This document shows, in pieces, positions 33,719 to 45,599 of a stretch of DNA of 64,000 nucleotides. Each line of letters starts with the position of its first letter. Within the stretch, counting starts at the first letter, position 1. The translations under genes and the position numbers were made by a program. The notes under the pieces are model-generated. The model made no database searches. It was not told the origin of the DNA and worked only from the letters and a program-made list of their open reading frames with translations. The DNA comes from Neoceratodus forsteri (Eukaryota > Chordata > Ceratodontiformes > Ceratodontidae): positions 101,159,001-101,223,000 of the forward strand of contig JADMNL010000028.1 of assembly GCA_016271365.2 (NCBI GenBank). Direction: 5' to 3'.

Positions 33719-34750
33719 TAGTAGACTCCAAGCAGTCCTCCGAGAGGAGAAGGGCAAAGCGTGCACTCCTGTTAGGTAAACAGAGACTCTTAAGACAGAG
33801 GACCCAAAAGCAGCATCCCAATAATATACGTCAGTGATATAATGGGAGATTAAGATATGCGCTTTACTTTAGGCTGCAGCCCTGCATAGCTCCTAAACGG
33901 GGATATCCTTGGAAGCAGTCAGAGGCAGTGGTATGTCTGGTGGAATGAGCCTTAAGCCCCTTTGGCAACTCCCTACCAGTCAATCTACAGCAGAGGTCGA
34001 TGCAAGATGCAATCCGCCTGGCAGCCATCTGTATTGCTGCTGGTTTGCCAGGCACGGCCTTCAGCATGTCTCACAAACAGCTGTGAGGCCCCTCTGAACT
34101 CCAACTGTGCGCACCCTGCAATAAAAAGAGCACTCTCCACTGGCGACTAGTGTGGAGCCTGTGATCGGCCTCAGAGGTTAGGTTGTAAAGCATACTGGTA
34201 AGGTGAAACTCAAACAACCTTGGGTGGGGGCGAAGGATGACCTTGTTCTTGTGGAAGACCAGAAAAGGAGACTCCACTGAGGGCACTTGGAGCAATTTTT
34301 TTGGTTGATGTGATGGCCTCCTGGAAAGTAGTCTTCCATGACAGATGTGACAAACTCAGACCTATGCAATGGCTCAAACAGCTCACCCATGAGTACTGCC
34401 AACACCAGCAGTAGGTCCCACTGGAGAGGGTGGTTCAAGCACTGGAGGGGACAAGTGATCTAGGCCTTTGGGGGGAAAAAAAAAAACAACATTCTTCTGG
34501 GCCACTGTTGGTATACCAGCCCATGCTGGTACGTAGAAATGGCTTCCAGGTGCACCTTAACGGTCATCGCTTGTTGTCCTGACAGAGAGGAACCATAAGT
34601 AGTCAGGGATGCTCAAAATAGGGCAGGTAAGGGGATCAAGATCCCCACTCGGTCACCAGATCGAGAATCTCTCCCTCTTAAATGTACAGCAGTTATGAGT
34701 AGACTCCTTGCAGGATGCCTCAACATGTAGGATGCCTTTCGAAAGGCCCA
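33719..34750 (-). pseudogene. DIRS E tyrosine recombinase
   Basis: LKAHSTRHTTAS at about 33930-33965 keeps the histidine and second arginine. KVILRPHPRLFEFHL at 34200-34250 matches the VVLRPHPKFLLKVLSEFHL block of D with a deletion. Traces of the SARR region lie near 34300. The segment that should hold the nucleophilic tyrosine, around 33860, is not clear. Multiple frameshifts occur. Confidence 0.72.
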
Positions 34751-36430
34751 GAACCTAAAACTCTAGCCCCTCAGGAACCAGGCTAAGAGGTGCAGGGATT
34801 GAAGGTCTGAGTGCAGGACCTTCATCTGTTGTCTGGTTAGCAGATCTAGGCGAAAAGGCAACCTCCACAGAGGCCTGTTGGGGAGGCTGAGGAGATCTGG
34901 ACACCAGAACTGCCTGGGCCAGTCTGAAGCCATTAGGATCATCCACGCCAAGTCCTTCCCAGCCTTGACTGTAGCCTTGTGGACCAAGGGAAAAGGAGGG
35001 AAGGCATATAGGAAGCCTGTGGTCCAGGACCTTGCAAATGTATCCCCCCCAACAGTGTCCCACGAACTGTGGAGGATGAGTGCAAAACAGACTGCTGTTC
35101 TCCCATGAGGCAAACTGATCCACCAGAGAGGTGCCCCACTTGGAGAACAGGTGGTCTCTACCACCTCCTAATGCAGGAACCAAACGTGTGATTTCTCTCC
35201 GATTTAGCTGAGAGCATCTGCCAATTGCCTGTTCTGTGATATGGATTGCTAGATCATCAACATCCAGGGTACACGAGTGTCCAGGTGCAGAGAGCCTCCC
35301 AACACAAGAGAAGGGAGTGCATCCTGCCCTGCCTGTTCAGACAGAACATGGCTGTCGTGTTCATCTGAACCTGCACAACCTGACCCTGGATCAATGAAGC
35401 AAAACCAGTCAGAGCCAAACGCACGGCATAGAGCTCCAGCAGGCTGATGAGGTGACAGGATTCTCTAAGAGTCCAGAAGCCATGGGCCACGTGGGCTCCC
35501 CACCTCATCAAGATGCATCTGTTGTAAGCATGACGGACAACAGTTCTAGGTGGAAAAACGGGATTCTCTCATTCAGATGTTGTGGGTCCAACCAAAACTA
35601 GATGGCATCCCTCACTGGCCGGGTTCCCCTGACCAAATGACCAAGGCACTGGGACCAGTTAGCGAAACTCCCACTGCAGGTGGTGTATATGCCAGTGAGC
35701 TCAATGGATCATGCTAGTGAAGGATGCCATGTACACCAGCACCCACATGAAGTCTAAAGCAGGGCATGAGTGCCCAACCTGAAATGATCGAGCAAAGGAG
35801 GTTAAAGATCCAATGCCCAATCCAGAGGGAGGCAGGCCTTGGCCTGCAGAGAGCCTAGTTATGCCCCGATGAAGTTGATCACCTGCAAGGGGACTAGCTC
35901 GGACTTGGTTGGGTTGACCTGAAGGCCCAAGTCCAGACTGGTCTTGAGGGCCAAATCCCTGGATCTCTCCACAACCTCTTTGGTTGGCCCAGCTACAAGC
36001 AAGCCCTCTAAGTAAGGAATATACACCCTGGCGCTGCATGAAGGCCACCGTCACTGCCATGCACTGGGTGAAGACTGTGTGAATGAGAGGCTGAAAGGCA
36101 TGACCTTGAACTGGTACATGATTCCCTCTGCATGGAATCAAAGGTACCAGCAATGGAAAGGACCACCTGGAATGTGGAAGAATGCATCCTGGAGGTCCAG
36201 GGAGCAGAACCACAAGCTTTGTGTTCCAGAGATGGAATTCTCTCATTTAAAGTAACCATCCAGAAGTTGCACTTCCACATGAACCGATTGATTGTGTAGA
36301 TCCAATATGGGGCACTAGACCTCTGTCTGTTTTGGAACCAGGAAGTACCTGGACACATATCCGAAAAGGCCAGGGCATCAGTAACGTGGACTATTGCCCC
36401 GTGTTCTAAGAACTCTTAAAGGTGGATATG
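34751..36430 (-). pseudogene. DIRS E RT/RNase H/methyltransferase-like
   Basis: RT motifs near 36180-36280 include MVTLNERIPSLEHKACGSA. The catalytic box near 35990 reads YLEG in the best frame, replacing YLDD. RNase H and tail traces include ISLLELYAVRLALTGFASL and a long frame at 34755-35183 with RDHLFSKWGTSLVDQFASW, the WG-x-P-x-VDLFA pattern of the methyltransferase-like tail. It is inactive. Confidence 0.75.
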
Positions 36431-38240
36431 TCAGACTCCCTGGACTTTTAAGCAGTATGGAGATGGTATGGAGGGAGAGCCTTGAAATCCAGAGGCAATC
36501 CTGATCAATTCTGAAAGGCCTTCATTTTTAGGTTGCTGGGTCTTCTGATCCTTCTAGGATGAAGTAACAGAATCAAGGGTGGCAATGGACTGCTCCACAT
36601 GCGTGATATGTCTTCCACATCAGGGCCAATGACGTCTGTGCCCGAGGGGACATCGGCTAGCTTATGCCGCACATCTGCTGTGAAGATGGACTCAACCAGG
36701 TCCTATGATGCATGGTGATGGCCTCAGCTATGGCACAGGCAAAAGCGTCAACCATGTCCAAAGCAGTCTGGAGCTTGTGTTTAGCCAGCAACTTGCCTTT
36801 TTTTCCCCATCTTCTCTGGAGCTGTTGGCAGGAAGATATTTTTTTTTTGGGGCCCAGCACTTAGCAGAGAATGGCCCAAGTTTGCCATCATGAGAGCACA
36901 CCTGTCCTGCTGGAAAACCAGTGCTGCAGGATATACCTTTTTAGCTGCCAGGAAAATCTTCTTGAACTCTCTGCCTGGAGGAGTGACCACATCCCCTTGG
37001 CTCCCAATTTATGGAAGGCCAAAACCAAACCTGGTTCCCCAATTTATGGAAGGCCAAGTCCAAAATAAAACCATCAGTAGAAGAGTAGTCTTAGAACCCA
37101 GAAAGGGAGCTCACTGGGATGGGACCAAGGACCATATAAGTGGAGGGTGCCGGGCAGGATGCTGGAGGTGGTCAAAGCTCCAGGGCCAGTCCCAAGATGG
37201 CCTCAGCCACAGAAAAGGTAACCCCCCCAAGGAATGGTCCTTGTCCAGCTGGTCAGTAAACACGTATCTGGGCCACTTCTGAACCTGGCACAAAGGCACA
37301 TTCAGGGAATCTGATACAACTCAGAGCAAAGCCCCAAAAGATACTGGACCACGGTTAACTCCTTGGACAAGTCCTGGTCGAGGCCACGGAAGACTAACCT
37401 CTGGAACCGGAGGTTCCTCAAACGGGCCGTGACTGTTTTTCACCATGGACCACTTTGGTATCCTCAGCCTGGCTGACTTCCACCAAGAGCCCGCCTGGCA
37501 AGCCAGCTGTGGAATGGGACTCCTTGGTAGGGTCCCTGAAGAGGGGCTGCTGAAAAGTGTGTACCAGCATGGGAATGACTGGTGTAGGCCAAGGGACTGA
37601 AGGTCCAGGGGGCAGAGCCCTACCCTTCCCACTGTTGCCAGAAGAGCTCCTCAGTGATGATGTATTTTTTGTTGACGCTTCTCGCCCAAGTGGGATCGAG
37701 AGCAGTACCTCAGCCATCGACCAGAGGATCGAAGTAAATGGGGTCCTCTGAGGGAGTTCGTATAAAGCACCTGACTTGGCAGGTTAAGCACTAGAGGCTT
37801 TGGTGGCATGACCACCGGTGAAGGCAGCTCCTGAGGCTAGATAGTTGGGGGACACAGACTGGGCTTCATTCTCCAGTGTGAGGACTGGGAGAACAGGGGT
37901 CTGAGAGAGATCAACCCTTCGTCAGTCTCCTCCAGCAGCTGGTCAACAGGCTCTAAAAATCTCAACCACCTGCTTGATGCCTGATGGAGGTACTGTGGAG
38001 CTCTTGACCAAGGCCGAGCGGTCGAAGGAGTGGGAAGGTTGTTATCTCTTCCGATCTCACGATCGACGATGGCATTTCTTGTGTTTTCTGCTGCAGTGAA
38101 AGGCTCATCCCCAAAGTCTGGAAGGCCAGATACATTTCTCTGTATGTGTCAGAGAACAATCTTCCTTTCAACTGTATTCTTTTTATGGGCAACATTCTGC
38201 TCAGTTCTCTTTATGGGACTAGTAATTTGAACTTTTTACT
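36431..38240 (-). pseudogene. DIRS E gag
   Basis: Residual gag motifs on the minus strand include KKVYPAALVFQQDRCALMM and KHKLQTALDMVDAFACAIAE followed by AITMHHRTWL at 36690-36960, parallel to the gags of D and F2. The N-terminal zinc-finger part was not found, in keeping with 5' truncation. Confidence 0.62.
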
Positions 38241-39174
38241 ACGTCACCATTTGCATCTTAGGAGACCACTTTAGTTTCTCGGGAGGGTGGCTTATCTATA
38301 CAAACAGGCAGAGCTCACCGGTCACAAAAGGGAAAGCTGTAAAGTTTGGGGGGGGGGGGCCCTGAGTCCACTCCTATCGTTTGTGTACAATGTACTAAGC
38401 ATGAGCTGTTGACCTATCAGAACCGGACAGCTTCACGAAGAAAACTAACAGAATACTGTCAAAAAACCCAAAGCAATGCAAAACAGTTTTTCTTTAATTT
38501 GTGCTTACTCCACCTTATGCGAACCGACAGGTGGCTCTGGCCCTCCCTTGAGGGCTCATCCTCTGACCCCCCATGGGTGGGCCAGGTAGAGGAGTGCCGA
38601 CTTACTCTCAAGCAATAATAACCAGAAGTCAGGGTGGCATATTGCTGGGGATGCATCAATAATCATGGAGCCTGTTGGCTTCTGGTTTTTCTGCCTGTTT
38701 TTCCTCGGGCCCATGAACCTGCAATGGGCAGAGTGGCTGGGCTCTGTCTCCATGGAGGCAGCTTTGTGCCCTAGACGCGAGTCCTCTCCACTCTTGGCAG
38801 CACCACTGGGTGCCAGTCTATAACGCGCAGCATTACCCCCCATCCCCGAGGAAGGAAAGCTGTTTACAGATGCTCAATCCTTCCTCATCCCTGCCGACTC
38901 CCAAGCAACAGAGTCCGTTCCCGAACTCTGGTCGCTGGCGTGGTGAGAGGTGTAGCGTCCAGTGCCTCAAACCTTAGCATCACCAGACCGGCCTGCAAAA
39001 CAGTTTTTTGCATCACTTTCTGTTCGGGTAGTTACATAAGGATCATACAGGGGTACAAATATTATTCCTGACAACGTGATCATAAACATCTTCCAATTAG
39101 AAAGTTTCCTGTCCTCTGTAAGGAGTGGTATCAAGGGACCTATGAGTGCCCAAGGTTATAGCAATGATAATTAA
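38241..39174. other. unassigned sequence
   Basis: No repeat or gene was recognised. A G-run at about 38348-38359 and short open frames near 38556-38843 show no family motif. Confidence 0.35.
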
Positions 39175-39295
39175 AGTTTAGGGACATCAAGTGACTTGCT
39201 TAAGGGTACAGTGCGGCAATGGCTCTGATGGGGTTTAATCCTATGATCTTCATTTTCACAGTCCAATGCTACGGTCACACTGCCTTCCCAAAAGC
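39175..39295 (-). repeat. MIR-like tRNA-derived SINE fragment
   Basis: AAGTGACTTGCTTAAGGGTA, then GGTTTAATCCTATGATC and CAGTCCAATGCTACGGTCA, matches in order the reverse complement of CORE/MIR-type SINEs, whose conserved core reads CAAGTCACTT on the sense strand. It is old and diverged. Confidence 0.6.
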
Positions 39296-39954
39296 ATCAG
39301 GAGACTTACAGAAACTGTTCTTCCTACTCCCCTCGCAGGAGTGTGACAGATCTATTTAACGTGTCAGCAAAATATATGGCAATAGAAGCAATCTGGGGAT
39401 GTTGCATTAACACCAGAATCTACTCAATCCAGTTACATTTGGCTTGGCATCAGTGCCTCTGCCAAGTCAAACATTTCCAGAACCTTATAACAACCAGTTT
39501 TAACTAAATTAATAAGTTAAACACCATGTTACTGATTCTTTAATCCCCCCTCCAATTAAAGCAGCAGTCCATGGCAGTTGCCCCTCCCCCCCAAAAAAAT
39601 ACCCTTACCTATCCTTCATTTGCTAGTGTCCCTCACTTGCTGCTATAGCCATTTTTGATATAAAAGCTTTCTAATTATTGACATTAGGTTTCAAATCTTG
39701 TAGTCTCTCACAAAAACCTGGACATTTTGGACATTCATTTACATAAAAATAGGGCATTTGACCCTTAGATGTCATTATGTTTGCACTGTTTTTCCTGCTT
39801 TGAAGTAATTTCGTAAGCCTCTTCTTGTGACATCAGAATCATATCCACGACAACAGGTTCTGTTGTAAGCAGAAATTATAACTTTACAGGCATACGCTGT
39901 GCAAACAGATGAAGTCTAAAGAAAAAATCTTGTACACATTTATATGTAGAGTTA
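39296..39954. other. unassigned spacer
   Basis: AT-rich sequence without a recognised feature. Confidence 0.35.
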
Positions 39955-40150
39955 ATGCGTGTTTCTCATAAGTAAATGGTTTGTTTGAAATGTCTCTTGG
40001 CTAATCAGGAGTGTCATCTCAAGATATCTTTGCATTCCAGAACTGCGAAGCACAGCAGTTCTGGAAAGCAAAGATGTAGAGATGATGCTCTTGATTAGCC
40101 AAGAGACATCTAACACGACCCATTCATTTTTCATTATGCATTTTTTTTTT
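39955..40150. repeat. long imperfect hairpin, MITE-like
   Basis: The inner arms pair from GATGTCTCTTGGCTAATCA-like sequence near 39990 to its complement near 40110, with a terminal stem CCAGAACTGC / GCAGTTCTGG around a loop of about 8 bases at 40045-40053. Weaker pairing extends outward to about 39955 and 40150. There is no coding content. It suits a foldback MITE; a transcript would form a near-complete hairpin of about 60 base pairs. Confidence 0.65.
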
Positions 40151-41711
40151 TAAATCACCATTTGCGGACTCTTGCATGTTAGTCACTTGTTTTGGACGAT
40201 TATGAAGCCGTGTTGCGTGACCTATGACCCATAGTGTGAAGATTTCACACTTCTTGCAAGAGTTTACAGCAGTGCTATGCTGTTTGTTTGTTTTTTTTAA
40301 TACCGTTTACTCAGTTTTCATACTTTTTTATGCTTGCTCTGTGGTGGAGTACAAAACTCAAGAATGGAATTCTGGAACTGCGTCAGTGTGAGCAGGGAAA
40401 GCAGTGTATCAGCAGGAAATGCGACTGGTGCACAGACCCGCTGATTACCGCTCAGCTCTAATAAGTGTGTTTGGTATTGATCCCATTTAATTACAGTACA
40501 TGTAATAGGTTTAAAAATACAATTTGTTGTGTTTTGCAGATCATGTGATACTGGTGATTGATGTGAACTGTGCAGGTCAGTTGTGCAGTACACAGAGACT
40601 GGGCAACAAAAGGAAAAAAAGGTAGAACGACGTAGCCAGTGCTGGTGTTCAGCGCATGAATACCTCTTGGCTGTATAAAAGGTACTCATGTGCTGCAGCC
40701 TCTCCCATTCATTTCAGTGGGGAAAGAAAAGCACAATGGTTAGAGTGCATTCTTAAGTTCTTCAGGTCATAGAACTGCAAAGTGAAGCTGACCAAGTTCT
40801 GGCACACAAACAGTTAAACAATCACAAGAGACATAGAAACTGTACATTTAAACATAAATCATGTTGAGTTCTGTTTTTAAAAATGCAACTTGAATCTAAA
40901 ATAAAACTAGAATATAAATGAAACCCCTGTGGGATGAAATGGATTATGCTAACGGAATTTAGAATTGTAGAATTTTAGAACTGTTTGCATGAGACAACCT
41001 CTTGTGGGGTGGGTGGTGGGAGAGAAGAGTACTTGGAATGTTTAGAATCATTCCTGATTGGTTAAGAATAATGTAATGATTGATAATTTCAGTTAAAATG
41101 TCTGCAATATCAAAGAATGGAAGGCCTTAAAATTCAGATTTGGAGGGATTGTTGTAGAACATGCCATCCGTGAATGTTTAGCTGGAAACTGGAAAGTTTC
41201 TAAAGGCAGGCTTGATAGAACTGAGGCTGTGTAACCCCTGACAGCAACAGAGGTTTATGCCCCGAGCCTGGGACACTGGGAGGTGAATAGCTGAGGCAAG
41301 GTGGGCATCCACTGCACACCTCCCGCCTTAAAAAGCGAGGGTAGCTACTTCTCCTGCACTGGTGGCCCAAGGACTAGGGATACCTACAGAAAGGAGATTA
41401 TGCCGTAGAAGAGAGCCATATGACATCATATGTTGGTAGGCTGATGCAGAGGTGTTGTGCTTCAAGCGAAGTGGGTGGGGGAGCACAGCATCTTCCACCC
41501 CAATATCCTTGAGTAGCTGGGCATTCTCCACAAGGCATGCCACCGAGGGTGGGATAAGGGTAGAAAATTCCAAACAGGTAGTCGTGGGAATAGTTACGTT
41601 TGGCGCCTCAAATTCAATCAGGATCTGCCCACTCCTCGTGCCCAGCTACACCAGTTAGGTTAGAGTTCTGGGGGGGGCATCCCTGGGATCCCAATCTGCG
41701 AGGGATGTTGT
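40151..41711. other. unassigned spacer
   Basis: No gene or repeat is recognised with confidence. A minus-strand frame of 81 residues at 41328-41573 has no family motif that I know. Confidence 0.35.
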
Positions 41712-41858
41712 GGATTTAAGCAACAAACCATGACAGTGTGTGGGTTATGCTGGGATTTACTCACGGCTGGCGCATAAGCAGAGTGGTCAAACCAGGTAAA
41801 CAGTGGGTAAATTCCAGCATAACCCACAACCTGGAGTGGTTTATTGTGATTATACAAT
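41712..41858. repeat. hairpin element, MITE-like
   Basis: GTGGGTTATGCTGGGATTTAC at about 41737 pairs with GTAAATTCCAGCATAACCCAC near 41830. Outer arms (AACAAACCATGACAG against its inverse in TGGAGTGGTTTATTGTG) extend the fold to about 60 base pairs per arm. There is no coding content. Confidence 0.6.
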
Positions 41859-42909
41859 GTCCCCCTTTAGTTTAGTTAGAAAAAAAATATTTTGTACTTT
41901 AAATAATGTTTTATTGCATTTGTTCATTTGCCAGATAAAATAGTTCTGTGTTCCTAGGTAGTCTAAGGTGCACATAGATTCATGGGAAGCTTCTGCTTGT
42001 AGTTTTTAATGGTGTGCACATTTTTATTAATATTTTAAACATTTGCAGTGTATGTCAGTGCAGCCGTCGATACTGGGGGTTAGGTTTGGGAGACAGCATG
42101 GTGTGAGTGGCACTTGTACTTGAGTGAGATAGGAGATGAAAGCAGCAGTGAATAGTTGGTAATACCAGGACTTCTGAAGTGGGAGAGAAAGTGAGGGTTA
42201 GCTGTGTCGTGCAAGAATCGTTTTCCCTACATTTGCAAACTCCTTTACTGGCTGGCTGATGCTGGGGGTTAGCTTGTGGAGACAGGTTGGGGTGAGTGGC
42301 TACATAACTGATAGATGACAGTGGTTAACGGTGAGTTGGTGACTTGATTTCCAAAGTGGGAGTGAGCAAGTAAACCTTGGGAATGTTAGAAGCACTGCGC
42401 GCCATCTCTGTTCAGCTACACAGATATTTTAACACTCTGACCAATGCTTGGGGAAAAGTGTTGCAGAATCAAAAATGAAGACTGAGTTACAGAAATAATA
42501 GCTGAAAAGCTGAGCCATGATTCTGGGCATGCGCTTATGCATATGAATAAACGCATGTCAAGTATCACAGCTTGGTTTTTCGGCCGTTATCTCTACCTTC
42601 TAGCCCTCGTTTTTTGCTTCAGAAACCTTTTCTACAGTTCATCATTGGCTAAACTGTTAAAATATTTGTTTAGCTTAATGGAAATGGTTGTAGGCATACC
42701 ATGCAGATGCCTCCTGGTGACCGCGCTGTGGAGGTTGGCACGGTCAGGTTGCGTGATTCACTTAACATGGAGAATTAGCACTTTTCTGTAGTTATTTGGC
42801 ACAGTTCTTTGTTCATCCCAGGAAGTGTTCTGCTAGGCAAGGTTTTGTTTGTGGAGTGGTGAGATTTGCGTTGGCCCGTTGGTGCTTAGCAAAGGGACTA
42901 GCGGCGTGA

Positions 42910-42929
42910 TGTGTGTGTGTGTGTGTGTG
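42910..42929. repeat. (TG)10 microsatellite
   Basis: A perfect run of TG dinucleotides followed by a G-run. Confidence 0.85.
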
Positions 42930-43109
42930 GGGGCAGATGGATTCTAAAAAGTGTACAGATGCGGCTGACTGGAACCTTTGCCATTGGTAATGCCAAGATT
43001 TACCACGGCTGAAAGGTGCCAGTCAGCCAATCAGGTTTGATAATTCATACCCCATTATATAATACTGAATGGTCGGGTGTTGGGGCATCATAGCAAAGTT
43101 TTTGTTTTT

Positions 43110-43800
43110 GACCCTGTCCCAGTTGTTATGGAGAGTTTGAATGCAGGAATCTGTTCTGTTCTTTCCCATATCCTGTCTGTCAGGTTGTGCAACCAAATTT
43201 TCCTGTGGGACCTAGGATTTAATCACCCAGTCTCACAGTTGTTTGCCTCTCACTGTATCTCAGTCTTCACTTGCTGTTTTGTCTTTTTTCCTCCCTTGCA
43301 TATCTGCTGGCATAAAAATATATGCAGATCATGTGGAAATGTAACTGATATTGGCATCCCTTTGTTTAGAAATTATAGTGTTACTGTTGAAATGTATATG
43401 ATTATAGTTTGAGATGACTGCAAAGCTATTTGGAACTCAAAGAGTTAAACTGAAATGCAATTTTTAAGTCTTTTGCAGAAGCTGTGGAGAAGGGGCCTCA
43501 ATTCTGGGACATCGTGTTCTAGCCGCACCTGCCTGAAATACAGAACATTTTAGAAAAAACAGGGTGCTTTTTAAGAAAGGGGGGGGGGTTGCAAGGACTT
43601 ATAAAAAAAAGCAGCAACTTCTTGCAAGAGAGACAGAGATTAACGGAAAACTCAGATGGATCTTCTCTGTTTATTCTGCCTTTGTAAATAGTTATTCTGA
43701 ACATTTTTTTTTTATATTATTGTTATTCATAATAACACTCTTGGGAATTTTACAACTGCTCCTGGTTTTCCTATGCTTCCTGACCTGTGACTCGACGACA
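43110..43800 (+). repeat. Gmr1-like 5' LTR
   Basis: It matches the 3' LTR from CTGTCCCAGTTGTTATGGAG through TTTTCCTATGCTTCCTGACC. It includes a TTCATAATAA(C/A)AC block that serves as AATAAA in the 3' copy. The first 20 or so bases of the 3' LTR have no clear match here, so the outer edge is damaged or replaced. Confidence 0.85.
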
Positions 43801-43802
43801 GA

Positions 43803-43825
43803 TGGTGTCAGCCTAAGTGGGATTT
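43803..43825 (+). promoter_or_regulatory. probable primer binding site
   Basis: TGGTGTCAGCCTAAGTGGGA lies immediately after the 5' LTR. A TGG start right next to an LTR fits pairing with the CCA end of a tRNA primer. Which tRNA is not determined. Confidence 0.55.
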
Positions 43826-43989
43826 ACGTTGTGCACACTCTAAGCCAGGACTTGTGTGCGTGGGTACTGGACCTAGTATCAGGGAAGCATACAGAAAGGT
43901 ATGAATTCTGCAGCAGCAAGTCCAGGAGTGGTTACCAGGAGAATGGCAGCCAAACTAGCAGAGACAGAAGTTCACGCTGAGATTGTGTA

Positions 43990-45023
43990 GCCAGCACAAA
44001 TTATGGAAAAAGAACAGGCAGTGACAGAACCTGAAAGCCTGATGGACTTTTTCAAATGGAGGGTTATACAACAAAAGAGACGGAGAAGCAGAGAGAAAGA
44101 TTAGTTTAGAAGCACAGAGGAGAGAAGAGTTGGAGCGACAGGAGCAGCAAAGGAGAGAAGAGATGCAGAGACAGGAGCAGTGATGGCTAGATGCCTTGCA
44201 AGCTATCAAAGACAGAGGATCTGGCACAGATCCAGAGGAGCAACAAAACGCAAGCAACTTAAAAGCCATTAAACTAACAAAGTTGTGTCCCTTGGATGAT
44301 AGCGAGGCATACCAGACAACTTCTGAAAGAGTTGCCACAGCCTGCCAATGGCCAAAGCAGCAATGGATAATCAGACTGGTACCCTGACCGGGAAAGCCCA
44401 ACTTGCCTACAGCAATATGGACACTGCAGTCAGAAAACTGTGACCTGGTGAAAAGCGAAATCCTGAAAAGGTATGACATCTCGGGAGAGACCTACAGGCA
44501 GAAATTTCGATCTCTGAAGTACAACTCAGTCGACACTCCTGGAGAAGCCTTCACCCGACTAGAGAACTCCTGATAAAATGGCTCCAACCAGAGGGCAAAA
44601 CAGTCCCACAGACACATTTGCAATGGAGCAATTCATCAACATCCTCCCTACAGATGTGCAGCTCTGGGTAAAGGAACACTGACCAGAAAGTGGGGAAAAG
44701 GCTGTTTCTTTGGCCAAGGACTACCAAATGACAAGACGCCACAGTAGCGAGGTAACAGCGAAGTACCAGTAAGATGATCTTTTTCCCATTTAAACTCCAA
44801 GTCTGATAAGAACTCTGGTGGGGGTAACAAATTTGTGCCCAAAAACGTTACTTGCCATAACTGTAATAAGCCAGGTCATATTGCAAGAAATTGCCATAAG
44901 AAGAGTGACACTGGAGCAGATCTGTCCTTAGCAAACTGGGGCAAGTACTTAACGGATGAAGTAGGAGATAAGACTGTGAAAGGACACAGATTTGGGAAGC
45001 AGACCAACCCTAGTGCATACTGA
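43990..45023 (+). pseudogene. Gmr1-like gag with SCAN-like region and protease start
   Basis: Frames give a Lys/Arg/Glu-rich N-terminus, then at about 44400-44745 a capsid region with YRQKFRSLK, LIKWLQPEGKT, MEQFINILPTDVQLWVKEH and, after a stop, PESGEKAVSLAKDY. These match the order of the SCAN domain of zinc-finger proteins, which is known to derive from Gmr1-like Gag capsids. A zinc knuckle CHNCNKPGHIARNC (C-x2-C-x4-H-x4-C) follows at 44853-44894. DTGADLS at 44907-44927 is the aspartic protease active-site motif. Its closeness to the knuckle suggests a deletion. Confidence 0.8.
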
Positions 45024-45029
45024 AGTGCT

Positions 45030-45260
45030 GGGAAAACAGTGTCCAAAAGGACCAGGTACTGGTGTCATCTGCATCCACGGGGACACTCGATACTATCCCA
45101 CCACCCAAGCGACTGACCATTAAGGGTGTGTTGCACCAAATGAAAGCGGAGGTAGTACCCAAGTTACCTGTACCTGTGATTATTTGAAATGACTTTCCAG
45201 AATTTACTGAGTTAATCCTGATGTTTCAGCAGCTGTGGTGACGAGCTCAGGCAAAGAAAA
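45030..45260 (+). pseudogene. protease remnant
   Basis: Short frames with PVPVII followed by NDFPEFTE-like sequence near 45165-45215 resemble the C-terminal end of a gypsy protease (pattern PVI-x-G-x-DFP). Stops surround it. It lies between the DTGA motif and the integrase. Confidence 0.45.
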
Positions 45261-45599
45261 TTTCAGATGGTGGACAGACTCTTCCTTTCGCTGATTTTGA
45301 TTTGGACTTGTTTGAGCACAGCTCCAAGATCTGGAAATCCAGGGAAGAAAGATGATGCCTGAAGAAACTGTAGCAACAAATGACTGATTGACATAAGGGG
45401 CTAACACATGAAAATGCTGAAACCAAGCTGATAACTGATTGTAATTTTCTTTCGGGGCATGCTAATGATGTTTCTCTCCTGGGTTATTTTAAGCAGCTGG
45501 GGGTGAATCCAAACAGGGTAAACCTATGTTTAAAAAATGGAATGGGTTACTGTAAAGAATATGGGTTAAACCTCAGACACAGGATCAGACAAAACTGGT

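Larger units (their letters stand above)
33440..38240 (-). mobile_element. DIRS-type retrotransposon E, 5' truncated
   Basis: The left repeat plus internal complementary region (33440-33718) are followed on the minus strand by recombinase, RT/RNase H and gag remnants in DIRS order. No matching right terminal repeat was found near 38.2 kb, so the 5' end is missing. It is related to D and G: all share a CATCCACACACTGGCAG-like block. Coding decay is stronger than in D. Confidence 0.82.

Noticed and set aside
38331..38660. Further gag sequence of DIRS E
   Set aside because: No DIRS gag motif was found upstream of 38.24 kb and no terminal repeat closes the element there.
40735..40790. tRNA-like A box (TGGTTAGAGTGCA)
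   Set aside because: No B box or cloverleaf at the right spacing was found.
41328..41573. An 81-residue minus-strand frame as part of a DNA transposase
   Set aside because: No catalytic motif or terminal inverted repeats could be tied to it.
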